From the NCBI GenBank assembly GCA_041391665.1, contig JAWKNO010000002.1, positions 1,426,001 to 1,490,000 of the forward strand: 64,000 bases of DNA. The letters are read 5' to 3'. This document shows positions 44,453 through 53,197 of this stretch, piece after piece. Every line of letters begins with the position of its first letter. Position 1 is the first letter of the stretch. Position numbers and translations under genes: made by a program. Source of the DNA: Bacteroidia bacterium (lineage in GTDB: Bacteria; Bacteroidota; Bacteroidia; J057). Below the pieces are notes generated by a model. The model saw nothing but the letters and a program-made list of their open reading frames with translations, was not told the origin of the DNA and searched no databases.

Positions 44453-45487
44453 ATGCGATTAAATTTTCTATTTCTCTACACGCTGTGTTTGCTGATTCCT
44501 CAAGTTTGGGGACAAGGAACGGAAGATACGGCGACCAGTGATCTATTTAGGAATGAGGTTCCCCTTCGCATTCAGCTCGACTTTGATCAGAAAAAATTTA
44601 TGTCTGAGCGATTTAAAGACGAGTACCAGCCAGCTTCTATCACGCTTTATTCCGGGAATGGCGATTCCCTCTCTGGTGATATCCGGATCAAAGCAAGGGG
44701 AGAGTTTCGCCGCAGGTTTTGCCAGCTACCTCCCTTAAAGCTCAACTTTAAAGAATCTGGGTTTTCTGACCCCTCCTTTGAAGGAGTCTCATCGCTCAAG
44801 CTGGTTACGATCTGCAAATATCAACCTTTATACCAGGAATATATTTTCAGAGAATATACGCTCTACCAGCTATACAACCTGCTTTCCCCCATGAGTTTCC
44901 ATGCCCGCCTGGTAGATATGACTTTTACCGATAGTGAAAAAAAAAGGAAACCACTGAAAAGGTATGGATTTCTTATTGAGGATATTGACGATGTAGGCAA
45001 AAGAACCCATTCTTTTGAACTGGAACCCGAACGGGTCACTTCTGCCATGATCAACCGCAAACACCTGATCATGGTGGCTGTTTTTCAATATATGATCGGA
45101 AACTGCGACTGGTACGTGCCCAATCTTCATAATCTGAAGCTACTGAAGTCCAATGACTTTTCACAGGAAACGCCCTATCCGGTTCCCTATGACTTTGACT
45201 ATTCCGGCATGGTCAATGCGGCTTATGCCATCCCACCCGATGGCCTGGGAATTACCGATGTAAAGGACAGGATTTACCGGGGGCCCTGCTTCACCAATTC
45301 GGAAGGCGAAGAAGTGTTTGACCTCTTCCATGAGAAAAAAGATCAAATGATCCAGCTCTATAAAGATTCTCCCTGGCTAGACGAAACCTCTAAAAAAATA
45401 TCCATCGATTACCTCAATGATTTTTATCAAATCATTGAAAACCCAACCCTCGTCAGAAATAAAATTCTGAACACCTGCAAGGGTTAA
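44453..45487 (+). CDS. Secreted protein resembling CotH-type kinases
   Basis: A 344-residue protein with signal peptide (about 1-20, ending QVWGQ). An early beta region has ASITLYSGNGDSLSGDIRIK and RGEFRRRFCQLPPLKLNFKE, as in CotH-type proteins where a Gly-rich strand precedes a basic segment. Later YMIGNCDWYVPNLHNLKLL and PVPYDFDYSGMVNAAYA resemble the catalytic D-W..N region and the DxD/DFDYSG metal-binding site of CotH kinases. Resemblance is by motif only and I am moderately sure. Its stop overlaps that of the convergent enoyl-CoA hydratase gene by four bases. Confidence 0.55.
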   Translation: MRLNFLFLYTLCLLIPQVWGQGTEDTATSDLFRNEVPLRIQLDFDQKKFMSERFKDEYQPASITLYSGNGDSLSGDIRIKARGEFRRRFCQLPPLKLNFKESGFSDPSFEGVSSLKLVTICKYQPLYQEYIFREYTLYQLYNLLSPMSFHARLVDMTFTDSEKKRKPLKRYGFLIEDIDDVGKRTHSFELEPERVTSAMINRKHLIMVAVFQYMIGNCDWYVPNLHNLKLLKSNDFSQETPYPVPYDFDYSGMVNAAYAIPPDGLGITDVKDRIYRGPCFTNSEGEEVFDLFHEKKDQMIQLYKDSPWLDETSKKISIDYLNDFYQIIENPTLVRNKILNTCKG

Positions 45488-46293
45488 TTGTCAAACTCTG
45501 GCTGTTTTTTGGTCAATGTGGCCTGAAAAGCCTTAGCCAGATCTTCAGACAACAGCATCGCAGCATTCCAAACCGCCATATACCGAAGGCTTTCATCGAC
45601 CGAATGATCGCGTGCATACAATAACATTTCCTTCGTGCCCCGAATGGAAAGGGGAGATTTTGCGGCAATCTGACCCGCGATTTCCATAACCCCTTCGAGC
45701 ATTTTTTCCTGATCGGCAAATACATTATTCACCAAACCCACCGACCTTGCTTCCTGTCCATACATTTTACGACCGGTATAAGCCATTTCCCTTGCGACAC
45801 CGTCCGGGATAATTTTAGGCAGCCGCTGCAATGTTCCCAGATCAGCGACCATTCCCATATCAATTTCACGAATCGTAAAATAGGCATCTTCCGTTACATA
45901 ACGCATATCACAAGCAGAGATAATATCGACGCCTGCACCGATACAGCCGTTGTGAATGGCTGCCAGTACGGGCTTGCGGCATGCTTCCAGCGCGTTGATG
46001 GGAGCCTGAAGCCCCAGAATAATCTGATGGAGCTTTTCCCGCTTCCGACCTTCACAGTTATCGCCGCTGATTCGCCCGACATCCATCAGCAGGGTCAGAT
46101 CAATCCCTGAACAAAAATGTTTTCCCTCTCCACTCAATACCACTACCCGCACTTCGGGATTATTATCCAAGGAGGAAAAAAGTGCTTTCATCTCATCCCA
46201 TGCCTGCTGGTTGAGTGCATTGGCTTTTTCAGGACGGTTGAACCGTACATGTGCAATATGATTTTCGATGGATAGGGCAAAGGTTTCGTACAT
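45484..46293 (-). CDS. Enoyl-CoA hydratase/isomerase (crotonase) family protein
   Basis: A 269-residue crotonase-fold enzyme. The start at ATG 46293 gives MYETFALSIENHIAHVRFNR; an earlier ATG at 46314 would overlap the cytochrome gene. Oxyanion-hole segments are GKHFCSGIDLTLL and AIHNGCIGAGVDIISACDMR, and TIREIDMGMVADLGTLQRLP contains the acidic residue pattern of dienoyl-CoA isomerase-like members (E and D in place of the two Glu of hydratases). A delta-3,5-delta-2,4-dienoyl-CoA isomerase activity is therefore possible, but not certain. Confidence 0.88.
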   Translation of the reverse strand: MYETFALSIENHIAHVRFNRPEKANALNQQAWDEMKALFSSLDNNPEVRVVVLSGEGKHFCSGIDLTLLMDVGRISGDNCEGRKREKLHQIILGLQAPINALEACRKPVLAAIHNGCIGAGVDIISACDMRYVTEDAYFTIREIDMGMVADLGTLQRLPKIIPDGVAREMAYTGRKMYGQEARSVGLVNNVFADQEKMLEGVMEIAGQIAAKSPLSIRGTKEMLLYARDHSVDESLRYMAVWNAAMLLSEDLAKAFQATLTKKQPEFDN

Positions 46294-46297
46294 AAAA

Positions 46298-46732
46298 TTA
46301 TTGATTAGGGTCACAGTTCTGCAGGGCTGCCTCCACTTCCTGAAAATTCACTTCCGGCAGCCTGGGGTACCACTTTTTCTGAATATAGCCAATAACTGCG
46401 GTGATTTCGGCAGGAGACAATAAAATATTCCCCGGCATCGGGCGGTTATAGTCAACCCCATTTACCTTGATAGGGGTGTTTAATCCATTTCTGATAATAC
46501 AGGCCATATTTAAGCCATTTGTGACAAAATAATCAGCTTGTCGCAACGGCGGAATCAATTGACGAAGTCCCTCGCCTTCCGCCATATGGCAACTGGCACA
46601 GTGCATCTGATAGATTTTTTGACCGGCGGTTCCCTGTCCGGAAAAACTCCGGTACATCAGCAATCCGCCAATCACCAGTAAAGGCCAGCCCAGCCAGAGA
46701 ATTGTTTTTATTTTATTACTCCGTAGGTTCAT
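46298..46732 (-). CDS. Membrane-anchored c-type cytochrome
   Basis: A 144-residue monoheme cytochrome c. An N-terminal helix (ILWLGWPLLVIGGLLMYRSF) anchors it or acts as signal; the heme site is CASCH (about residue 42), and MPGN in NRPMPGNILLSPAEI supplies the distal Met. It overlaps the SCO1-like gene by 17 bases, so the two are co-expressed. It probably accepts electrons in the periplasm for an oxidase or reductase not in this window. Confidence 0.9.
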   Translation of the reverse strand: MNLRSNKIKTILWLGWPLLVIGGLLMYRSFSGQGTAGQKIYQMHCASCHMAEGEGLRQLIPPLRQADYFVTNGLNMACIIRNGLNTPIKVNGVDYNRPMPGNILLSPAEITAVIGYIQKKWYPRLPEVNFQEVEAALQNCDPNQ

Positions 46733-47354
46733 TCAACAACAGACGGATATCCGCAATCAACTGAGTTACCGCTTCTTCTTTTGTCCCATCATAATAACCA
46801 CGAATACGACGGGAAGGATCTACCAGAATAAAATGGCCACCATGGATAAAACCACCAGGTTCCTGGTCATCTTCAGCAACAGATACCAGATATTCATCGG
46901 CAATTCCATAAATGGCGTCTTTATCACCGGTGAGTAAATGCCATTTGGCAGTTTGAATTCCCAGACGCACAGCATAATCCTTTAAAACGGCAACCGAATC
47001 ATATCCGGGATCAATGGTGTGGGAAAGCAGAACAACCGAGTCATTATCGATAAAAGCATCGTGAATCCGTATCATTTGTGCCTTCATCTTGGGACAAATG
47101 GTAGGACAACTGGTGAAGAAAAAATCAGCCACATATAGCTTACCGGCTGTCGTTTGCGGAGTGATTGTATTTCCATCCTGATCAGTGAAAGCAAAATCGG
47201 GGATGGTATGATACAAAGTATCGCCAGCAGGCCCCACCTCCCGAAATCCCAGGATGGGCAATTTCTTCCCGGTTGGCGCACAACTTACCACCAAAGGAGC
47301 TAAAATACTTATTATCAAATACTTAACCCAATTCTTCCCAACCATAACTTTCAT
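46716..47354 (-). CDS. SCO1/SenC-family copper chaperone-like lipoprotein
   Basis: A 212-residue thioredoxin-fold protein. It has a hydrophobic leader ending ILAPLVVSCAPT, a likely lipobox (Cys25). The copper motif CPTICP in FFTSCPTICPKMKAQM and the later His in IHGGHFILVDPSRRIRG are intact. Such proteins insert copper in cytochrome oxidase CuA or guard against copper and thiol stress. It lies 15 bp after the small lipoprotein and overlaps the cytochrome gene. Confidence 0.92.
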   Translation of the reverse strand: MKVMVGKNWVKYLIISILAPLVVSCAPTGKKLPILGFREVGPAGDTLYHTIPDFAFTDQDGNTITPQTTAGKLYVADFFFTSCPTICPKMKAQMIRIHDAFIDNDSVVLLSHTIDPGYDSVAVLKDYAVRLGIQTAKWHLLTGDKDAIYGIADEYLVSVAEDDQEPGGFIHGGHFILVDPSRRIRGYYDGTKEEAVTQLIADIRLLLNEPTE

Positions 47355-47369
47355 GATCCATTGGTATAC

Positions 47370-47810
47370 TTACTGTAACAAAAGCTCTGCGGCCTGGATG
47401 CCTTCGTTCATGGCCTGTTGCACTTCCAGCACCCTTTCTTTTTCTTTTTCAAGATAGGCAGTGGCCTTTTCGACATCACTTTCACCGGGATCTTCAAAAT
47501 TGCGCATCCAGTTCATCATACTTTCGTCGGCTTTTTCAAGCAACTGCATAGCTGCTTCAATTTTGGTGCGCATCTCCATATCCGGTGCACTGTCTCCCAA
47601 AGTTTCGGTTTTTTCAGCTAATGATTTTTTCAGGTCATACAATTTGCTCATTTGAGGCATGACTTCATCGTGTACAGCCATTACTTCGCCCATGAGTTTT
47701 GCAACGGGGCTGTCAGTGTTTTCGGAAGAATGGTTGTGACCAGTTTTTACAGAACAAGCGGCAAGGGAGACAATCAGTACAACAACTGAAGAAAATACTC
47801 TGATATTCAT
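47370..47810 (-). CDS. Small helical lipoprotein
   Basis: A 146-residue lipoprotein with lipobox SLAAC (about Cys19), a His-containing spot (KTGHNHSSE), then an all-helical, acidic and Met-rich body (LMGEVMAVHDEVMPQMSKLY, EKADESMMNWMRNF). The Met/His content and position ahead of a SCO1-like gene suggest a link to metal, perhaps copper, but this is inference. First gene of the SCO/cytochrome unit, with its own promoter. Confidence 0.75.
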   Translation of the reverse strand: MNIRVFSSVVVLIVSLAACSVKTGHNHSSENTDSPVAKLMGEVMAVHDEVMPQMSKLYDLKKSLAEKTETLGDSAPDMEMRTKIEAAMQLLEKADESMMNWMRNFEDPGESDVEKATAYLEKEKERVLEVQQAMNEGIQAAELLLQ

Positions 47811-47832
47811 AACGATTGGTTTTTTTCGACTC

Positions 47833-47864
47833 CAAAGTTACACAATCATTATACTATTGCACAA
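47833..47864 (-). promoter_or_regulatory. Bacteroidota-type promoter for the lipoprotein/SCO/cytochrome unit
   Basis: On the minus strand TTG (47862-47864), 21 bases, TAACTTTG (47833-47840). The upstream part lies within the last codons of the M36 peptidase gene (stop at 47854). Confidence 0.6.
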
Positions 47865-50800
47865 TCAATTTGCGGAAACCTGACTGGTTTCCTGCGGTTA
47901 TTTTCACGAGATAGATACCTGCTGAAAGTCCAGAAATATTTACCTTCGATTCCTTCCCCTGCGTTTGACTGCGAATCAGTTGTCTGCCTGCCATATCGGT
48001 TATTTCTACCAAAAAACCCGTTGGTTTTCCCTGGTTCACCACAATACGCACTTCTTTATCCGCAGGATTTGGGAAAATGCGAAAAGAGACTTTGTCTATT
48101 TCTGATTTAATATCTGTAGTCCATACGGGTACCACGAGATGCGGATTGTCTAAAGCATCGCAGCCCCCCTGTCCTTCTGCCGAAGACACACAGGCAGTGT
48201 TTGTCAGGTTAATTTCCGGGCCATTGCTGATAAGTAAATCATCGATCCACCAGCCGGTCTGATAGGTATTGTCATCGGATACAAATCGAAAGCGAATAAA
48301 CACAGGCTCACCGGCATAACTGCTCAGATCAATTTTGGTGCGTATATACCCTTTGCTGTTTCCGCTGAAAGCAGGCCGAGCGCCGGCAGGATTATTTGTA
48401 CCCACCTTCGAATTATACCCATTCTCTATCATCAGGGGGCCCAGATCTTTCCATTGACCGGAGGAAACCGTTGGCAAAATCTCCACCAATCCCCCATCCC
48501 ACTCGGTTTCGGTATCAAATGAATGCCAAAAAGAAAGGATGGGTTTCCCATTCAGTACAAGGGAAGGCATCATCAGGATCTGATCATTTACAGCCGGCGC
48601 ATTGGGCACAAACCAGGCATGAGTTGCGCTCCTCGGGTTAGCCGTGTCCTTTACAAATCCATTGGTTCCAGTCTGTGAAATTGTTGTATAAGTATGCACA
48701 TTTTCTTCCAACTCATCTTCAAAAACCATTGCACTTTCGGGGAAAGTATTGACAACGGTCGCCTGAAAACTACAAGTAAAAGCCTGTCCGGAAGAAAGAT
48801 TCCCGACGGGTATTTCAACCATATTTCCAGAAACTGCACCCGAACAACTGAGCGAACCCGGAACCATTACCAGCCCTGCCTGCAGGGTGTCGGTAATCCG
48901 CACATCTGTCTGGTTACCGTCTGTCTGGTTGCGAACCGTCAGGGTATAGGTGATGGTATCTTTTTTTGAGACTTTTTCGCGGTCAGTTGTTTTCTCAATG
49001 GCCAGAATCGGCGCACATTGCGGAGGAAGATTAAATGCCTCCACACCATCACTGCGATCATTTGGACTTCCCTGAACCGCGCTATACCCTAATCCGCGGC
49101 GTGCAAAGGTCTTCCAGATCAGGCATTCATTGGTTCCACCGTTTTCAAGTGCATCTGCCAGCAAAATAGCGTCGCGCACATCTGCAAAACCAGGACTGCA
49201 CGGCTGAAGCCGCAATCCTTCCATCACCAGACGCATGGCCATATTATTCCCTCCCTGTCCGTAATAAATATCCGGATCATATCCGTACATATCCACCAGA
49301 TTCCAGTAAAGATCCCATAGCATCGTCGCCATTACAAACCCTACCCCGTGAGGGATGGAAAGGGTCTTTATATCATTGTAGGTAGCGGGGTTTTTGCTCA
49401 TGTCGGTTGTGTACGGATAAGGACGCAACCCAGCTCCTGTGGGGCTCTGTCCACTGACAAAGGTGCCGATCGGGCGTGATTCTGCAGACTGGGAATTGGC
49501 AGTTGTCGTCATCACCAGCGCAAACCAGTCGCTCCAGCCTTCTCCGGCTTGCTCCTCATTGGACAAACAGGAGACGTTAGACGGGCCACCAGTCATGCGA
49601 TTAGAGATTCCATGCGCGTATTCGTGAGCGATGACGCCGTTATCAAAATCACCGTCAATAATGCCGGTATTGTTGAGCATATCAAATCCCAATATTGTAC
49701 CGGTCAGTGACAAAGCCGTATTGAGTTGAAGCCGGATCATATCCCCATCGGCCTGACTGATCATAATGGAGGGAATCGTCACGTTGGCAAGGTTGCCGCT
49801 GGTCCACATCGCTTCCGGAGGTCCGGCAACATTATTGATTACAATTGCCGCAATAGCACCGGCAGCCTGAACACGCAACACTTTTGTAACAAAGTCGCAG
49901 TTTCCGCGATCGATCACCGCAATTTTTCCACTGACAGCGGCGACATTCACAATCGGGGCACATGCCCGGGTGGTATTGGCCGTGTCGACGGCGATGATCA
50001 TTTGCCCGCTTACCGGGGTGTCGTGAAGCAAAGCCGGACCAAAAGAAGCAGATTTTGCCTGATACCGCACCGTCACAGAACCCGGAATAGAAACACTGAG
50101 TGTGTCAAAGCCATTACCCCAGAGAAACATCTGCATCCGGGGGCGTATACTGTCAGGCGGGGTAGCAAAATTGGCATTGTTGCGACCGGATCCATCCTGC
50201 GCTTCAGCACGCACATAATCGGCTCCTTTTCCCCCCCGGCCATAATTATTTTCCTGAAAATTTCCGCTACCCTCATCAAATCCGTAAAGGTACCAGATAT
50301 CGTGCATCAGGTTGTTCCAGTAAAACAAATTGGTAATTGCCGCATTTGTACCGGCACCGGGAGGAAGTGTCAAATTCAAAGGGAAGTCAAAATCGAGTGC
50401 CGGCCCTCCGTCTGCGCTCAGTCCCACGCTATTATTTCCGTCATGGTCTTCATAGGAAAATACATTATTTCCGCGGGTAAGCGTAAAATCATTACCCGGC
50501 ATTCCGTCGGTATCATGCCAGCCGTATGGAGAAGCGATCGGTTCTGAAGGATCAAAAACATAGGATCTCGGCCCGACGGACGGGCTTTCAAGGGGAATCG
50601 GAAATACGCGGTATTCATTCGCGCCGTGAACAGAACCACCTTCGCCCCAGTGAGGATTTACCACACATTGAGACACCCAGTCAGCGGTTTTGACAATAGC
50701 CCCGGTTTCGGCATCCACCCAAATATCCCACCAGTGATCCCCTGCTAATGTATAAATCTGCAGATTCCACGTAAGCATCACCCGGGTTTGCGATTCAGAA

Positions 50801-51297
50801 GCCAGATAGACGAGATTTACAGAAATGGGCTCCTGAGAAATGCCTCCGTCAGAAAAAACCGATTTTCCGGAAATGCCCGTAGGCGGAGAAAGCATTTTTA
50901 ACGGTTGTGCAACCGGCGCGCCGGAAGCCAGTGCAGCAAAATGAATGGCTTGTTCAGCCGAAATCACAGGTGAGGACAGATTGATCCGGCTACTTAGAGC
51001 CGGAAGAAAATGAATCTGTGCGCTGAATATTTTTTCTTCACCCGAAAAAACGATCGATGATTCTGTCCCATTTACCCCTATTCCTTCATGGATTTGCCTG
51101 AAATAGAGATAAGTAACGCCTTTTTCTACCGAAGTATAACTATCGGTAACGTCCAAAAATGAAACATCGGCCAGTGTCAGGTTCCACTTTAACCGATTTT
51201 TTTCCAGATATTTGCGCGCAGCGTCAGGAAAATTCCCGGCAAACAGACCTTGCAGGGAAAGCAGAAAAGTCAGAGATACAGAGATTAAGTATTTCAT
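47854..51297 (-). CDS. Secreted M36 (fungalysin)-family metallopeptidase with T9SS sorting domain
   Basis: An 1147-residue exported protease. Parts in order: signal peptide (MKYLISVSLTFLLSLQGLFA), FTP-type propeptide (to about 220), M36 catalytic domain with HEYAH in GVIAHEYAHGISNRM and the downstream EGWSDWFALV Glu, a PA domain inserted within it (SGKIAVIDRGNCDFVTKVLR), a DUF11-like domain (LAIEKTTDREKVSKKDTITY), a carbohydrate-binding or MAM-like jelly roll with YQTGWWIDDLLISNG, and a type A T9SS domain (FRIFPNPADKEVRI to FRKLIVQ). ATG 51297 is chosen because it gives a perfect signal peptide; the frame reaches 51375 upstream. It would degrade extracellular protein. Confidence 0.93.
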   Translation of the reverse strand: MKYLISVSLTFLLSLQGLFAGNFPDAARKYLEKNRLKWNLTLADVSFLDVTDSYTSVEKGVTYLYFRQIHEGIGVNGTESSIVFSGEEKIFSAQIHFLPALSSRINLSSPVISAEQAIHFAALASGAPVAQPLKMLSPPTGISGKSVFSDGGISQEPISVNLVYLASESQTRVMLTWNLQIYTLAGDHWWDIWVDAETGAIVKTADWVSQCVVNPHWGEGGSVHGANEYRVFPIPLESPSVGPRSYVFDPSEPIASPYGWHDTDGMPGNDFTLTRGNNVFSYEDHDGNNSVGLSADGGPALDFDFPLNLTLPPGAGTNAAITNLFYWNNLMHDIWYLYGFDEGSGNFQENNYGRGGKGADYVRAEAQDGSGRNNANFATPPDSIRPRMQMFLWGNGFDTLSVSIPGSVTVRYQAKSASFGPALLHDTPVSGQMIIAVDTANTTRACAPIVNVAAVSGKIAVIDRGNCDFVTKVLRVQAAGAIAAIVINNVAGPPEAMWTSGNLANVTIPSIMISQADGDMIRLQLNTALSLTGTILGFDMLNNTGIIDGDFDNGVIAHEYAHGISNRMTGGPSNVSCLSNEEQAGEGWSDWFALVMTTTANSQSAESRPIGTFVSGQSPTGAGLRPYPYTTDMSKNPATYNDIKTLSIPHGVGFVMATMLWDLYWNLVDMYGYDPDIYYGQGGNNMAMRLVMEGLRLQPCSPGFADVRDAILLADALENGGTNECLIWKTFARRGLGYSAVQGSPNDRSDGVEAFNLPPQCAPILAIEKTTDREKVSKKDTITYTLTVRNQTDGNQTDVRITDTLQAGLVMVPGSLSCSGAVSGNMVEIPVGNLSSGQAFTCSFQATVVNTFPESAMVFEDELEENVHTYTTISQTGTNGFVKDTANPRSATHAWFVPNAPAVNDQILMMPSLVLNGKPILSFWHSFDTETEWDGGLVEILPTVSSGQWKDLGPLMIENGYNSKVGTNNPAGARPAFSGNSKGYIRTKIDLSSYAGEPVFIRFRFVSDDNTYQTGWWIDDLLISNGPEINLTNTACVSSAEGQGGCDALDNPHLVVPVWTTDIKSEIDKVSFRIFPNPADKEVRIVVNQGKPTGFLVEITDMAGRQLIRSQTQGKESKVNISGLSAGIYLVKITAGNQSGFRKLIVQ

Positions 51298-51298
51298 T

Positions 51299-51544
51299 AT
51301 GCAAAATAAATATATTCCGGTTAGTTGCGCGCTATATGACCAGCTCGAATTACTGGCGATGCGCAAAACCCGCATTCAGTTGGGCTATGAATCTGAGCAT
51401 ATGCTGAGCTTCACAGAAGGCGTCATTCAGGATCTATATACAGATGAAGACCATGTAGAATTTCTAAAATTCACCGATGGTCAGGTCATACGGCTCGACA
51501 AACTGAAAGTCCTGAATGGAGAACCCGTTCCCAACTACTGTTGA
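51299..51544 (+). CDS. Rho-binding antiterminator (Rof/YaeO-like)
   Basis: An 81-residue Sm-like-fold protein. The start MQNKYIPVSCALYDQLELLA and the later GVIQDLYTDEDHVEFLKFTD plus GQVIRLDKL match the Rof family, which binds Rho and blocks its RNA-binding site. The ATG lies one base from the start codon of the divergent M36 gene (CAT-T-ATG), so promoter and ribosome-binding signals must lie inside the neighbour's coding region. OsmC follows 58 bp downstream. Confidence 0.85.
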   Translation: MQNKYIPVSCALYDQLELLAMRKTRIQLGYESEHMLSFTEGVIQDLYTDEDHVEFLKFTDGQVIRLDKLKVLNGEPVPNYC

Positions 51545-51602
51545 AGAACCAGTTTTTTTCTCATTTGTTACAACCCAAACGGCAATTTCCCACCCTATCA
51601 AG

Positions 51603-52016
51603 ATGAAAGTAAATCTGATCAGAAAAAACGACGACTTCCTCATGGAAGCGACCAATGACACCGGCAATACGGTTATTATGGATGCAAACCCTGCCATCGG
51701 CGGCGGCAATATGGGTTTTCGCCCTATGCAGATTGTATTGGCAGGACTCGCTGGCTGTACATCGATTGATGTGCTGATGATTCTGAAAAAGAAAAGACAG
51801 ATCGTCACCAGCTACCGGGTAGAAATAGAAGGTCAGCGGGATGAGGGAAAAGAGCCTGCCGTTTTTACCCATATCCACATCCGGTTTTTACTTTCAGGCG
51901 ATCTTGATCCGGCAAAAGTTGAGCACGCGATCAACCTTTCACTCGAAAAATACTGCTCTGTCGCCAAAATGCTTGAACAAACAGCTGAAATCACATCCAG
52001 TTATCAGATTAACTAA
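51603..52016 (+). CDS. OsmC-family protein
   Basis: A 137-residue OsmC/Ohr-family protein that reduces organic or fatty-acid hydroperoxides with a Cys pair. The two motifs are present: LAGLAGCTSIDVLMIL (peroxidatic Cys) and LEKYCSVAKML (resolving Cys). The start at ATG 51603 (MKVNLIRKNDDFL) gives the family length. Its stop is 6 bp before the sulfhydrylase gene, so the two are probably in one operon, both thiol-linked. Confidence 0.92.
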   Translation: MKVNLIRKNDDFLMEATNDTGNTVIMDANPAIGGGNMGFRPMQIVLAGLAGCTSIDVLMILKKKRQIVTSYRVEIEGQRDEGKEPAVFTHIHIRFLLSGDLDPAKVEHAINLSLEKYCSVAKMLEQTAEITSSYQIN

Positions 52017-52022
52017 TACGAC

Positions 52023-53195
52023 ATGTCCCATTTCGAAACTGATGCTATACGCAACCAGATGGATCGTTCCGCCTTCCGTGAACATTCCGCGCCGGTCTAT
52101 CTTACCTCCAGCTTTGTCTTTGACGATGCTGAGCAGATGCGGGCCCTGTTTGCAGACGAAATTCCCGGGAATATCTACAGCCGGTTTTCCAACCCCAACA
52201 ATACCGAGCTGGCAGATAAAATATGTCAGATGGAAGGTGCAGAAGCTGCCTATGCTACAGCAACCGGTATGGCAGCAGTTTTTACTACGCTGGCAGCCCT
52301 GTGTGCTTCGGGTGATCATATTCTGGCCTGCCGGTCAGTATTTGGCTCGACTCATTCGATTCTGACCAAACTGCTGCCCAAATGGAATATTACCCACACT
52401 TATGCAGACATCAACGATACTGATTCGTGGGAAGGACTGGTACAGCCGGCGACAAAAATCGTATTTGCAGAAACGCCCAGCAATCCGGCAGTTGATGTGC
52501 TGGATATGGAATGGCTGGGTGAATTTGCCCGCCGGCATGGCTTGATCCTCATTATCGATAATTGTTTTGCGACCCCTTATATTCAGCAGCCCATCAAATA
52601 TGGCGCCGACCTGGTGCTCCACTCTGCCACCAAGTACCTCGACGGTCAGGGACGTGTATTAGGCGGCGTGATTGCAGGCAGACAGGATTTGGTGGATGAG
52701 ATTCGACTTTTTGCCCGGCATTCTGGGCCATCCCTTTCGCCCTTTCATGCGTGGATTCTCTCCAAAAGTCTGGAAACGCTGGCGATTCGCATGGAGCGGC
52801 ACTCGCAAAATGCATTGGCTCTGGCAGAATGGCTGGAAAGTCAATCCGATGTGCTAAGGGTAAGGTATCCGTTTCTCCCCTCCCACCCTATGTATGAAGT
52901 CGCCCGTAAGCAGATGCGAATGGGAGGCGGAATTGTCTCTTTTGTTGTTGAAGGCGGAATTGAAAGAGGTCGGAAGTTTTTAGACGCGCTGCAAATGGCT
53001 TCGCTTACGGCTAATCTGGGCGATACGCGTACCATTGCCACGCACCCGGCATCTACCACGCATGCCCGACTGTCAGATGCAGAAAGAGAAGAGACCGGTA
53101 TATTGCCCGGTCTCATAAGAATATCTGTAGGGTTGGAACATATCGACGATATCATTGCTGATATCAGACAGGCACTTGCGCAGTCGCTACAATAA
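52023..53195 (+). CDS. metZ: O-succinyl/O-acetylhomoserine sulfhydrylase-like PLP enzyme (Cys/Met metabolism family)
   Basis: A 390-residue gamma-family PLP enzyme. The PLP Lys is in LVLHSATKYLDGQGRVLGG (about residue 205), with YSRFSNPNNTELADKI and ETPSNPAVDVLDMEWL also typical of MetZ. It would make homocysteine from an activated homoserine and sulfide, fitting with cysH elsewhere in the window. Cystathionine gamma-synthase or a lyase of the same family cannot be excluded; the symbol is assigned by resemblance. Confidence 0.85.
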   Translation: MSHFETDAIRNQMDRSAFREHSAPVYLTSSFVFDDAEQMRALFADEIPGNIYSRFSNPNNTELADKICQMEGAEAAYATATGMAAVFTTLAALCASGDHILACRSVFGSTHSILTKLLPKWNITHTYADINDTDSWEGLVQPATKIVFAETPSNPAVDVLDMEWLGEFARRHGLILIIDNCFATPYIQQPIKYGADLVLHSATKYLDGQGRVLGGVIAGRQDLVDEIRLFARHSGPSLSPFHAWILSKSLETLAIRMERHSQNALALAEWLESQSDVLRVRYPFLPSHPMYEVARKQMRMGGGIVSFVVEGGIERGRKFLDALQMASLTANLGDTRTIATHPASTTHARLSDAEREETGILPGLIRISVGLEHIDDIIADIRQALAQSLQ

Positions 53196-53197
53196 TT

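Noticed and set aside
49726..50547. 273-codon plus-strand frame antisense to the M36 peptidase
   Set aside because: It is a shadow of a well-supported gene with catalytic motifs; the translated text is rich in His/Arg/Gly and has no domain, signal or coupled neighbour.
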